From positions 62,791,648 to 62,855,647 of the forward strand of contig CM018685.1 of assembly GCA_009363875.1 (NCBI GenBank): 64,000 bases of DNA, in the 5' to 3' direction. The notes beneath the pieces were generated by a model that worked only from the letters and a program-made list of their open reading frames with translations, did no database searches and was not told where the DNA came from. The position numbers and the translations under genes are program-made. The stretch is from Mikania micrantha (lineage: Eukaryota; Streptophyta; Magnoliopsida; Asterales; Asteraceae). Of the stretch, positions 12,690 to 23,376 are shown one piece after another (position 1 is the stretch's first letter; each line of letters starts with the position of its first letter).

Positions 12690-12955
12690 ACCACCTCTTC
12701 TACGGCCGAATGTCCCGAACCAGATGGTCGAATGACCAGTGGTCTATGGCCGAAGGAGCCACACCCATACGCCGAATGACCCCATTCTACCCCTTCTCAT
12801 GCGCCAGCCATCAACCTGCGAATGAACCTCATTCGGAAGTAACTCATTCGACCAGGAGATCCCATTCGAGCTCTACATTCGGCCAAGACTTCCCTTCGCC
12901 ACCCCACTTCATTCGGCCAACAACCTAGTCGACCACCACCATTCGCCACTTCTTC
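12690..12955 (+). repeat. CGAATG/CATTCG motif array in LTR B
   Basis: CGAATG or CATTCG (often as GGCCGAATG or CATTCGGCC) recurs about a dozen times in 260 bp, downstream of the TATA-like box. The same hexamer is arrayed in the different LTR E at 41760-42000. The open frames across it are repeat artefacts. Confidence 0.65.
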
Positions 12956-13119
12956 CTTCGGGGGAGGACCAGGCCCACTTCGGCTGAACCAACTCATACA
13001 CAGACCACCCTTGGCTGGCTCAGTTGATGGCAACCCTAACTGATTTCTTGAACCCTAATCGGCTCAATGGACTTAGATGAGTAGTGTTGTTTATGTCAGT
13101 GCCTAGGTCCAACCACTTA

Positions 13120-14065
13120 GCCCACCATTCAATCGGCCCAAGAAGCTGGCCCAGCAGCACTTATGCGGCCCAACAGAAGCCCAATAGTCTCTTTTTGTTC
13201 AGGCCCCATAATTTCCCTCTTGGCCCATCAGATTTGCTGGGTTGGCCAGCATGTGGGTTGGACCAGGCCCTATGTTCATCAGCAGGCGATTTAGGCCATG
13301 GCCACTATCCTGGACCAATAACCTTGAACAGGCCCAACATCAAAATCAGCCGGCCCACAACAGGCCCAATGGGGTTGCTGATTGGCCCAATATTGGCCCC
13401 GGGTAGGCCCAACAGACTATTGTCTAGGCCCAAGTGTATCTTAGCCCAAACATCCTGTTCCAGCCCAGTAGCCTTAGTAGGCCCCAAATATTTAACCAAA
13501 AACCATGTTTTGGCCCATATCCATTAGGAAATTCAAGGACAAATTGGCCCACAATTGTTTCAGCTCATGTAAGCAAGGCCCAGCTTGGCCTATGAACTAT
13601 TTTAGTGAAGGCCTGAGACAAAACTCATTGGGCCCAGCAAATTCAGCCCGAGGCCCACAGAAAACTGATCCAAGGCCTATTTTGAGGCCCTTGTCCTCAT
13701 TTTGGAGCCACTTTGCTAATAACTTGGCCAACAGCCCATTTCTGGCCCACTTTTGAATCCTACAGCCCATTATAACTATAGGCCCAACAAATCTTGACTG
13801 GGCCTACCTTTGGCCCAACAATTTCCCTTGCGGCCCAATAGAGGCCCATAAGAACGCTTTAATTCTAGGCCTTGTAACATTTGGCCGGGCTTTTGTATTC
13901 CATTAGTCCAAATCATTGTCCCACACATTCCAATAAGCCTCCCAACCCTCCATTGTTCAAGAATTATTCCAAGGCCCATAGATTTGGGCCCGAGGCCCAA
14001 CTTGTTACACAAAGGCCCAACAAGTAACTTGGTCACATTGTTCGGTCCATATGCTATGATTAGGC
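13120..14065 (+). repeat. GGCCCA motif array in LTR B
   Basis: More than 20 exact GGCCCA hexamers, almost all on the same strand, occur in about 950 bp, with further near matches (AGCCCA, GGCCCC, GGCCTA). The complement TGGGCC matches the plant site II core (TGGGCY) bound by TCP transcription factors, so a regulatory role is possible. Open frames across it on both strands are rich in Pro, Gly and Leu and look like repeat artefacts. Confidence 0.75.
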
Positions 14066-14484
14066 CCACATGGGTTCAATACATTTCATAAGATCAAAAT
14101 AAGATATGTCAAAAGAATGTTTGCTTAATTAATTCATAATTATGCAATAAATGTTCAAAACGTACAAGATCAACAAAGACGAGTTGGAAACTAAGCACTA
14201 AGTCTTTCATCAAAACAAATGGCTTATAACTAATGACAGATGATAACTTATAATGTCATTGACTTGAATCAAACCTATGGGACCGAACAAGGATTATGAC
14301 CAAGTCTTACGCGTATTAGCCAACTTTAGGGCTAACACCTACATCTACACACACAAGACCCTACAAACTTATACTTATAAGTCTTAACAACGTGAAATCA
14401 ATACAAGAACGTGAAAACAAACTCAATTACAATACAGAGCGCGTGCATTCTTTCGTTTAAGCTAAGTCAACCCAACAACTACAA

Positions 14485-15553
14485 GGTGAGTTCATTGCCC
14501 CTTTTCTAACATTTTGTTTTAAAACGCGGGGCTGAGAAGCATGCGTAAACTGTTTTATGTAAATTGTTTACTTGAATGCTTTTATATGTTTACATGTATA
14601 ACTGTTATCTTAGACTCCTGTTTAGGTAACTGTTATGTTTCAAAGAACTATTTTCAAAGAACTAAAGACCTCAAACAAAGAACTATTTTCAAGGATCTAT
14701 TTTCAAAGAACTAACGGTCTATTCTCAAAGAACTAACGGTCTATTCTCAAAGAATCAACGATCTATTTTCAAAGAACTATTTCAAGGGTGTGTTGTCAAA
14801 GAACTAACGATCTATTTTCAAAGAACTATTTCAAGGGTGTGTTGTCAAAGAACTAACGATCTATTTCAAAGAACTATTACAAAGAACTATTTTGAGAAAC
14901 ATCTGGGAAATGCTCAAAGATAACATGTGCCAAAGAACTAAAGAACTAAAGAACTATGGACGGTCTAAAGAACTATGAAAGCCTATATATCAAAAGATGT
15001 CCTAGCTAGACTGATTGATTATAGGTCACATGTTTGATGAGGTTTACAGATCTCCTTTACTACTAAGTACCTTGATTGACAGACTAGTCTACTCGAGTTG
15101 ACCAAAGGCCCCAATCATTAGGACTTAGATTTTATTGAATGTTTATTTACTTATTTAAATAAGCATTTATCACTAATTCTACAATTGTTGTTTTAATCAT
15201 ATTGGTATGATGAACATATGAAATCAAGGGAGATTTCAAACGATTGCAATTACAGGAACAGAGAACAGAGGAATCATGGGTGTCTAAAAGTGTATGGTAG
15301 GTAAAAACGCTTAATTATCATTAACAACAGTGTCCTATGCGGATTAGTATGTGGTGGGACGTCGTCTGGGCGGGGTTGTAGCCTTGACCCAGGGGTATGC
15401 CCTATATATAAGCATACCGATCTGGATGATACATGTGGTGTTAATGAGGTTAGGGTCTTTACCGAAAGAAGGGTTCAAAACATTTTCAAATTTACAAAAC
15501 TATATGAACTCACCAACCATGTGTTGACTTGATCTTTTTGCATGACTTCTCAG
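14485..15553 (+). other. Predicted LTR leader intron of B
   Basis: GGTGAGTTCAT (14485-14495) is a strong donor-like sequence. Its exact reverse complement ATGAACTCACC lies at 15504-15514. It is followed by a TTGAC branch-like site near 15522 and by CTTCTCAG ending at 15553, then GTGAC. The same order is seen in LTRs A, D, E and F. Splicing is inferred, not shown. Confidence 0.5.
14638..14985 (+). repeat. CAAAGAACTA minisatellite in LTR B
   Basis: Units built on TTTTCAAAGAACTA, often followed by ACGATCTA or ACGGTCTA, repeat irregularly about 18 times. One longer segment with TTTCAAGGGTGTGTTGTC is duplicated. The array lies between the donor-like block at 14485 and the acceptor-like block at 15553, so it would be intronic if that intron is used. 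Confidence 0.8.
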
Positions 15554-15885
15554 GTGACGAACAGGTCAATTAGGAAGTCATTACTTCTGGACTAGGACTT
15601 CAAATAGAAGACTTAGTATTTTGGACCTGCATACTTTTGAAGACATTATTACACATACCATTTTGTATATCTTGTGTTGTTGGACTAAAAGAAACCAATG
15701 AGCCTGATCAGAAAAATCTCTAAGTCTCACAACACTTACAACAACTGAAGAAGAACACAACGGCTGACATTCACTTTGCAGAAGTTACAAGATCTGAAGT
15801 TATATACAACAGCTGAAGTGTAAGTCTTCAGATGTTGTGGTGGTTCGTTTTGTCTTCAGTAGTTTTCATTCAGTACTTGTAAAAA

Positions 15886-15912
15886 GTCTGATGAGTATTT
15901 TACTCATCAGAC
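15886..15912. repeat. Perfect hairpin in LTR C
   Basis: GTCTGATGAGTA and its exact reverse complement are separated by TTT. The copy in the 3' LTR is at 27012-27038. The CTGATGA core also recurs between pol and the extra ORF (23100-23240). A protein- or RNA-binding role is only a guess. Confidence 0.85.
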
Positions 15913-16039
15913 GTTGTAGTCTTAATTAAGTAGTTTTATGTCTTCAGTAGTTGTAAGAGAATGTCTTCAGATGTTGTAGACATTCTCAGTAGTTTAGTTA
16001 AATCAGTAGTTATCTTTTGTCTGTTAGGTGTCAACATCA

Positions 16040-16076
16040 TGTGACATCATCAGACGTCACTGTTTCTATATAAGGG
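16040..16076 (+). promoter_or_regulatory. Promoter of element C
   Basis: CTATATAAGG at 16066-16075 is a strong TATA box. Just upstream, GTGACATCATCAGACGTCAC contains TGACATCA and GACGTCA half sites of the kind bound by plant bZIP (as-1/CRE-like) factors. Both are repeated in the 3' LTR at about 27168-27203. Confidence 0.7.
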
Positions 16077-16276
16077 CAGTTGACATTTTGTATTGATAAC
16101 GAAGTTAGTGCGATTGAATGAATTATTTCTTTTGCAGAATTTCTCTTTCTATAACAAACTTGTTCTTTACTGTTTGATTGAATTTACTTTGTTCTTGCTA
16201 ATATTGAGCTAATTCATCTTTGAATTCCGCTGCTATAATCTATTATTGATCAAATGAGAACATCTGATCCTACAAT

Positions 16277-16288
16277 TGGTATCAGAGC
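16277..16288 (+). promoter_or_regulatory. Primer-binding site of element C
   Basis: TGGTATCAGAGC begins three bases after the 5' LTR and is complementary to the 3' end of plant initiator methionine tRNA, the usual minus-strand primer for Copia elements. Confidence 0.92.
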
Positions 16289-16497
16289 TGGTTAATCATT
16301 GATCGATTAAACAATTGATCTCTGAAACTGCTCAAATTTTGTTCTCTAAGTTGATCGAATTAGCCGATTAGTAAGAATTGGTTATAGATTGAAGTTTTCT
16401 GTTAACTTCTGTTGATTTGTCTTTCAATATCAATCTGTTTTGAATCAATTGATTGAAATTTGCATTAATTCGTGTGAAATTGTTTGAATCTGTGATC

Positions 16498-19425
16498 ATG
16501 ACAACTCCAAACAATGATCCGCACAATACAGGCTCCGCAACCAAGCCTCCGATGCTTGTTCGGAGTGAGTACAACATTTGGTAACGCAGAATGCTACATC
16601 ACCTGTCGATTAACAGTGCAGGATGTTGGAAATCTGTAGTGCATGGTCCGTATAAACCCATGATCACTGATCCTGAAACTAAAATCATGATTCCGAAACC
16701 TTCTGATATGTATTCGGATGAGGATATTAAACTGTTTGAAATTGATGCGAAAGCTCATGGTATTCTGGCCATGGCTTTGCTGAATGAGATTTATTTAGGC
16801 TTAATGCATCATGATACTGCTCATGATCTCTGGGTTGCACTGAAAGAACAATTCGGTGGAACCGATGAGGTTTTAGCAAACACTAGAGAAATCCTTGCTC
16901 AGCAGTATGAGACCTTTTCTCATAGAAAGGGTGAATCATTGACTCAACAATTTGAGCGGTTCTCATGTTTGATTTCTGAATTGAAAATGGTTAAGCAGGA
17001 ATATACTAATAGTCAGATGAATAACAGATTTCTCAGATCATTGCCTGAGAGATGGGACACATATACAATTGTCCTACGCTCTAATGCTAATTTAGAAAAT
17101 CTATCTCTCACCCAACTCCATGGGAAACTCTTAACTTTTGAGAGAGAGGTAGAACAGAAGAGAAAACTGTCTTCATCTGGAAAACTTGCTGATGATTTTG
17201 TTCCTGGTAACACTGCATTGATTGGTCAAGAGTCAGAGTTTAATGGGTCTGAATGTTCTTATGATGAACATATTGATTTTTCTACTAACAATACTGAACA
17301 TGCTTTTGTGGGAGTTGATGGTAATGCAGGAAATTATGGTGATAATTTGTGTTTTGTGATGGATGACTTGAAAGGAATCCCAGATGATGATCTAGAGGAA
17401 ATGGACATTTTGAGTCAAATGGCATTAATCAACATCAGATCTCAAAAGTTCTACAAAAGAACAGGAAGAAAATTCCCTGGATTATCTGGCAAAACCAAAG
17501 TTGGTTTTGACAAAAGGAAGTTGAGATGCCATAAGTGTCACAGGCTTGGTCATTTTGCTAGAGAGTGCAAATCTACTGGATCTAGCTCTTCTGCACCTTT
17601 TGTGACTTTTCCAAGCAATAACACATCAAACAAAGGACAACAATCTTCTAGAACCAGTCAACAACAATTTTATCCAGCCCACTTTGTTCCACAAAATCCT
17701 ATGCCATATCCATATCCTTGCTTTTACATGCCTCAACCTACTCACACTCCAGCATTAATTCCTCCACAATCACCTGCTCTTCCTGATCCTAGCAAATCTC
17801 AAACCAATCAACAATCTCAACAACAACAGCATCAGAGTTTCTTTACTCCTGGAGTAGTTGATTGGAGTAGTCTACCTGATGACTTATCTGACTTCAACAT
17901 GCAGCCTTACTCTGAATCTGGTCCACATGGTGGAGACAATCCATTTGCAAATCTTGCATTGATGGCTATTGATTCAACTGACAATTCTTGTCCCTCTTCT
18001 TCAACATCACAGGTATCTTCTGAATCAAAAGCAAAGTTATGTTCAGAGTCATGCATTTCAGCATTTGCTTCCATTAGGGAAATAAATGTAGAATTGATTA
18101 ATGAGAAATTTGAATTAGAAAAGGCCGTGGCTAAAAACAAAACTGAGTTTGAAAAAGCTTTAAATGACAAAGAGTCTGAAATTTATAAACTCAAATGTTT
18201 GTTATCTGATGAAAAAGCTAGAGTGGAAGTCATGCTTGTGAAGCATAATGATATGAAGCAAACACTTGCAGCAACCCAAGTCAATTGTGAAAAATGGGTT
18301 GAGTCCTGTAAGGGGTTTGAAATGTTGTTAAACAAACAGTCAGCTTCAAATGTTAAGTTTGGAATTGGTTACAATCACACTGCCCCCCCTGCTGATTATA
18401 AACCAAAATGTTTTGACTGTGAGTCTGATGAGGAAAATGTATATCAATCCACCAAATCTTCAGAAATGTCTGATTCTGTAGACATATCTGAGGAAGAGTC
18501 AAATGATTGCAGTGTTGAGTCTGAAAATGTTGAGATTGAGACATATTCTTATTCAATTGGGTGTACAAATGTCATTCAGAATGACACAAGTCAGGATAGT
18601 GTCTTAGTTGAGATTGATCTTGATGAAAAAGTTTCAAATGTTTTAAATTTACACCTGATTGAGTCAGATGGGGATGGAATTGGAGAAAATGATGCACGGC
18701 TTCTGATAAGTCAGAGTCACTCATCAGCAGTTGTGGAAAAAGTTGATATTGCAACAACTGCTGATAATGAATGTGTTGATCGACAAGTGCTGAAGAATAA
18801 CTCTTCAGAAGTTGTCAACACATCAGCTGTTGTCAAATTGGCTACAAATACTGATGCTTCAGATGTTCTGAAGAACAAACAATCTATATCTAAGTCATCA
18901 GTACTTGTAGACACTCACAAGGAAAAGAAAAAGAGGGTGCCTTGTGAAATTTGTAGGTTGTTTAATCATTCCACTGATGAATGCTGGTACAGAAAAGGTT
19001 CTAAATTCAACAAAATAAAGCATAAAAACAAGAACATACTCAAAATGAAAAATGAATTTAGTTCCAAGTTTGTACCTGAATCATCAGTAGTTTCAAAATC
19101 TGGAAAATCCTCACAAGAAAATAAATCAAATACATCCAAGAAAGGAAAAGGGATTGTTCCAGATTCAGAGAAACAACACTTGAAAGTTTCTTCATCAATT
19201 AAAGACACTAAGATGATACAACACAAAAATAAAAAATAAAGTTCTGATGTGTCTGATGAAATCAAAATTTTGACTCAAAACCATAATCAACTGATGCTAA
19301 TGATGCAACAACTGCTAGGAAAAGTTAATATAGCAGAGGCATCTGTTGGTTCATTTCACAAGAAGAAATCAAAATCAAAAGTCAAGGCAAAATCTTCTGA
19401 CTACTTCAAGTGTTGTTTCAACTGA
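16498..19425 (+). pseudogene. Element C gag, broken by two nonsense codons and a frameshift
   Basis: The Gag frame most likely starts at ATG 16498, meets TAA at 16582-16584, and is then open for 882 codons (16591-19239) to a TAA at 19237. The same frame continues to TGA 19423. A shift near 19400 would be needed to reach the usual end, MVWVQKSN then TAA at 19496. Visible domains are a Copia Gag core in the first 200 residues, a CCHC knuckle (CHKCHRLGHFAREC, about residue 313 of the long frame), a Gln/Pro-rich linker, a coiled-coil stretch near residues 500-560 and a second knuckle (CEICRLFNHSTDEC, about 785). Gag forms the particle and packages RNA. With these breaks this copy probably depends on Gag from elsewhere. 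Confidence 0.85.
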
Positions 19426-19510
19426 AAATGTTACTTCTGTTTCATCATGTGTTAACAGACCCAAAACCAAAATGGTTTGGGTCCAAAAGTCTAACTAAGT
19501 GTGTTGATGT

Positions 19511-22500
19511 ATGCAGGGTCCTTCAGCATGCCAAAATAGCATCTGGTATGTTGATAGTGGAGGATCCATGCATATGACTGGGAGCAGATCTCTCCTTCAT
19601 AACTATTTTACTGGAAGGAAAGGATTTGTGTCCTTTGGAAATGATGCTAAGGGTTACATTATAGGGAAAGGTGTTGTGACAAATGGTGAGATTAGGTTTG
19701 ATGATGTAAATCATGTTGAGAATCTTAAGTATAATCTTCTGAGTGTTAGTCAAATGTGTGATAAGGGTCATATTTCTCTTTTCACCAAGCAAGACTGTAG
19801 GATTTTATCTTCTGATGTGTTGCCTCTGATTGGCAAAGTCTTAGATGAGTATACACTCCTTAAGGCTAACAGAGTGGGAAAGGTATATGCCTTTGATTTA
19901 TCAAAGAAAATCTCTATTAAGGGTCATCCTTGTCTATTCTCTAAGGCTTCTTTCAAGGAATCCAATCTGTGGCATAGAAGATTAGGTCATGTGAACATCA
20001 AAAACATGAATCAATTGGTGAAACATGGATTGGTTAGAGGTCTTTCCTTAAAGGATGTTAGTTGTGATGAGAATTGCACTGCATGCTTGAAAGGAAAGCA
20101 ACACAAAGTCTCTTTTCCTCCAATTGGAGATTCCAAATCCACTGGTTGTTTGAACATGGTGCACATGGATTTGTTTGGGCCAGTTCAGATAATGTCTATG
20201 GCAAAGAAGAAGTATTGTCTAGTTATTGTAGATGACTACTCAAGGTTTGTCTGGACTTTCTTCTTGCACTCAAAAGGTGAGGTTGCCAAGGCTATTATGA
20301 ACTTTGTGTTGTATGTTGAAAAGCAATATTCTATTCCTGTCAAGTGTGTAAGGAGTGATAATGGCACAGAATTTAGAAATCACATTTTGGATGAATTTTA
20401 TTTGTCAAAGGGAATTCAGAGGCAGTACAGTATTCCCAGAACTCCTGAACAAAATGGAGTTGTAGAAAGGAAAAATAGGACTTTGATTGAAGCTGCCAGA
20501 ACAATGCTTGCTGATTCTGGTTTGCCACTGACCTTCTGGGCAGAAGCTGTTAACACAGCTTGCTATGTGCAAAACAGGGTTCTGGTAAATCAAAGATGGT
20601 TGAAAACTCCATATGAAATACTTCACTCTCTAACCCCTTTGATTTCCTTCTTCAGAGCTTTTGGGTGTCCATGTTATATCCTCAACACCAAAGATCAACT
20701 TACTAAATTTGATTCCAAAGTTGATGCAGGTTATTTTGTTGGCTATTCTTCAACTTGCAAGGCTTATAGAGTGTTCAATTGCAGAACAAAGATTGTTGAA
20801 GAAACTCTTCATGTTAAATTCAATGAATGTCCCAAAGATTCCATTCCTCAAAATCCTGCTGAGATGTTTGATCTTAACATCTTGCAACATGAATTCCCAG
20901 TTGAGCCTATTGGTGAAGCAGATGAGGTACTTACAGCAGTTCCACCAAAAGCTTCTACAGAAACCACACAAGGAAGTCAAGATGATGAAGATGAAAGTAC
21001 TCATTTATTCAGATTCAGTGATAATCTGCCTATATCTGCCAAATCTGATGCTCTTCCTGCTCCAGCTGTTCCACTCAATACCAATGCTGATGAAATTCTT
21101 GCATCTTCTCAATCATTTGAAATTCCTGCTGCTTTGTTCCCTGAATCTTCATCAACTGCAGCATCTGGACCTCCAGCAAACACTTGCACTGATCTTATTC
21201 CATATCAAGAACTGAAGGATCATCCATTATCTCAAGTTCTTGGTGACATTTCTGCTGGTGTTTCAACAAGAAGTCAACTATCAAATTTTTGTCTCTATGC
21301 TCTATTTGTCAGTCAACAAGAGCCAAAGAACTATCACACAGCACTTAGAGACAATGGCTGGGTGGAGGCAATGCAGTTGGAGTTGTTGCAGTTCAAGAAG
21401 CAACAAGTTTGGGAGCTGGTTTCTCTACCTCCAGGTAAGTGTGCAATAGGCACAAAATGGGTGTTTAGGAATAAAACAGATGAAAATGGTCAAATAATTA
21501 AGAACAAGGCTAGACTGGTTGTACAAGGGTTCTCTCAGGAAGAAGGTATTGATTATGATGAAACTTTTGCCCCTGTAGCCAGACTAGAAGCAATTAGGTT
21601 GTTCTTAGCATATGCTGCCTTACACAAACTTAAAGTTTTTCAAATGGATGTCAAAAGTGCTTTCTTATATGGTAAAATAAAAGAGGAAGTGTATGTGTGC
21701 CAACCACCAGGCTTTGAGGACAATAAACATCCTGATTGGGTGTACAAGCTTGATAAAGCTCTTTATGGGCTGAAACAAGCACCTAGAGCCTGGTATGACA
21801 CTCTATCCACTTTTCTCCTCAAAAATAACTTCACTAGAGGCTCCATTGATAAAACTTTATTCATAAAGAATGTAGGACAGCATAAGCTACTTGTTCAAAT
21901 TTATGTTGATGACATTATATTTGCTTCATCTGATCCAAAGTTGTGTGCTGATTTCACTGAGTTAATGACCAAAAATTTTGAAATGAGTGCCATGGGGGAA
22001 TTACAGTTTTTCTTGGGTCTTCAAATCAAACAAAATCCTGATGGAATTTTTATTCACCAATCCAAATACACAAAAGAGTTGTTAAAGAAATTTGACTTGC
22101 AAAACTGTAAACCATGTTCTAACCCCATGAGCAGCACCACACAACTTGATGCTGATTTGAAAGGTAACTCAGTTGATGAAACTCTTTATAGATGTATGAT
22201 TGGTTCCTTGATGTATCTGACTGCATCTAGGCCAGACATTATGTTTGCTACATGTGTTTGTGCTAGATTTCAGGCTGCACCTAAAGAATCTCACTTGATT
22301 GCTGTTAAAAGAATTTTCAGATACTTACAGGGTACTCAATCACTGGGAATATGGTATTCCACTGGACATTCCTGCAAGCTGGTTGTTTTTTCTGATAGTG
22401 ACTATGCAGGATGCAAACTTTCAAGAAAATCTACATCTGGTGGGTGTCAGTTTCTAGGAAACTGTCTGGTTTCTTGGCAATGTAAGAAACAAACATCTGT

Positions 22501-22846
22501 GGCCACTTCCACTGCTGAAGCCGAGTACATTGCTGCTGCAAGTTGTACTTCACAAATTCTCTGGCTTCAAACTCAACTATTGGATTATGGCATCAAAGAG
22601 TCTAAGACACCATTGTTAATGGATAGTGCCTCAGCTCTTTGTATTGTCAAGAATCCAGTTCAGCACTCTAGGACCAAACATATTGAGATCAGACATCATT
22701 TTATAAGAGATTGTTTTGAAAAGGGTCTGATTGATCCAAAGTTTGTTCCTAGTGCTGATGAGCTTGCAGACATCTTTACTAAGCCTTTAGACACCTCCAC
22801 TTTTCAAAATTTAGTTCTTAGGCTTGGTATGCTGCAACTTGAATAG
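19511..22846 (+). CDS. pol: Element C Pol polyprotein (Copia type), intact
   Basis: 1111 codons are uninterrupted. Domain order is Copia: protease with WYVDSGGS (Asp15-Ser-Gly), then a zinc-binding HHCC region at about 155-200 and the integrase core with [15 protein letters not shown] and [10 protein letters not shown]. Reverse transcriptase follows with [20 protein letters not shown] and YVDDIIF, then RNase H with [19 protein letters not shown] and the usual [11 protein letters not shown] end. The start lies in GATGTATGCAGGGTCC, which also reads as a splice acceptor, and two in-frame stops lie just upstream. Expression by splicing or re-initiation is therefore possible. The frame differs from gag. 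Confidence 0.95.
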   Translation: MQGPSACQNSIWYVDSGGSMHMTGSRSLLHNYFTGRKGFVSFGNDAKGYIIGKGVVTNGEIRFDDVNHVENLKYNLLSVSQMCDKGHISLFTKQDCRILSSDVLPLIGKVLDEYTLLKANRVGKVYAFDLSKKISIKGHPCLFSKASFKESNLWHRRLGHVNIKNMNQLVKHGLVRGLSLKDVSCDENCTACLKGKQHKVSFPPIGDSKSTGCLNMVHMDLFGPVQIMSMAKKKYCLVIVDDYSRFVWTFFLHSKGEVAKAIMNFVLYVEKQYSIPVKCVRSDNGTEFRNHILDEFYLSKGIQRQYSIPRTPEQNGVVERKNRTLIEAARTMLADSGLPLTFWAEAVNTACYVQNRVLVNQRWLKTPYEILHSLTPLISFFRAFGCPCYILNTKDQLTKFDSKVDAGYFVGYSSTCKAYRVFNCRTKIVEETLHVKFNECPKDSIPQNPAEMFDLNILQHEFPVEPIGEADEVLTAVPPKASTETTQGSQDDEDESTHLFRFSDNLPISAKSDALPAPAVPLNTNADEILASSQSFEIPAALFPESSSTAASGPPANTCTDLIPYQELKDHPLSQVLGDISAGVSTRSQLSNFCLYALFVSQQEPKNYHTALRDNGWVEAMQLELLQFKKQQVWELVSLPPGKCAIGTKWVFRNKTDENGQIIKNKARLVVQGFSQEEGIDYDETFAPVARLEAIRLFLAYAALHKLKVFQMDVKSAFLYGKIKEEVYVCQPPGFEDNKHPDWVYKLDKALYGLKQAPRAWYDTLSTFLLKNNFTRGSIDKTLFIKNVGQHKLLVQIYVDDIIFASSDPKLCADFTELMTKNFEMSAMGELQFFLGLQIKQNPDGIFIHQSKYTKELLKKFDLQNCKPCSNPMSSTTQLDADLKGNSVDETLYRCMIGSLMYLTASRPDIMFATCVCARFQAAPKESHLIAVKRIFRYLQGTQSLGIWYSTGHSCKLVVFSDSDYAGCKLSRKSTSGGCQFLGNCLVSWQCKKQTSVATSTAEAEYIAAASCTSQILWLQTQLLDYGIKESKTPLLMDSASALCIVKNPVQHSRTKHIEIRHHFIRDCFEKGLIDPKFVPSADELADIFTKPLDTSTFQNLVLRLGMLQLE

Positions 22847-23376
22847 ATTGGTTTTTTCAATAAATAAACTTTAAATTTTACAAAAATCCAAAAATATTCA
22901 ATTTTTAATAAAATTTTTTCTTTATTACCTTGAAATTTTTGATATTTTCAGTAAATTCTGATAAATATCAGAAGTACTGATTCAAGGAAAGCTTTGACCT
23001 TTACCAATACTCTAAGTTACAAGTACTGATGGGTGTTGGTTCACTAAGTACTGAAGGTCACACATTTCTCACAAATACTGATGAACAACTTCTGTTCACA
23101 AGTTCTGATGAACAACTTTTTCACAAAGTCTGATGACCAAAATGTTCACAAGTTCTGATGAACATATTTTTCACAAAGTCTGATGAGCAACTGCTGAAAA
23201 CAATTGATGAGCAATATCTGTCGACAACATCTGATGAGTAACTTTACTCTTCAGATGTTTCAACCTCTGTTGTTTTCCCTATTTAACTCAAACCTTCTTC
23301 AGTTGTTTCATTATCAATTCCTCAGACCTTTCAACCTTTTTCAAAAACCTATCTTCCCTCTCAAGTCTTTGCATCC
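22847..23376 (+). other. Element C spacer with TCTGATGA repeats
   Basis: 530 bp separate pol from the extra ORF. From about 22960 to 23250 the sequence repeats ACAAGTTCTGATGAACAACTTTT-type units, the same CTGATGA core as the LTR hairpin. No coding region was recognised. Leader for the downstream ORF is a possible role. Confidence 0.6.

Larger units (their letters stand above)
15678..16274 (+). repeat. 5' LTR of element C
   Basis: 597 bp from TGTTGGACTAAAAG to GATCCTACA. It contains a perfect 12-bp-arm inverted repeat, a TATA box and several TTCAGATGTTG / TCAGTAGTT motifs. It differs from the 3' LTR by one extra A near 15691 and one G/A substitution near the end. Confidence 0.95.

Noticed and set aside
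12674..14069. Open frames through the CATTCG and GGCCCA arrays
   Set aside because: Low-complexity translations of motif arrays inside a solo LTR; open on both strands for the same reason.
12690..14985. CRISPR-like array
   Set aside because: Irregular spacing, motifs too short, no cas genes, and a plant nuclear context.
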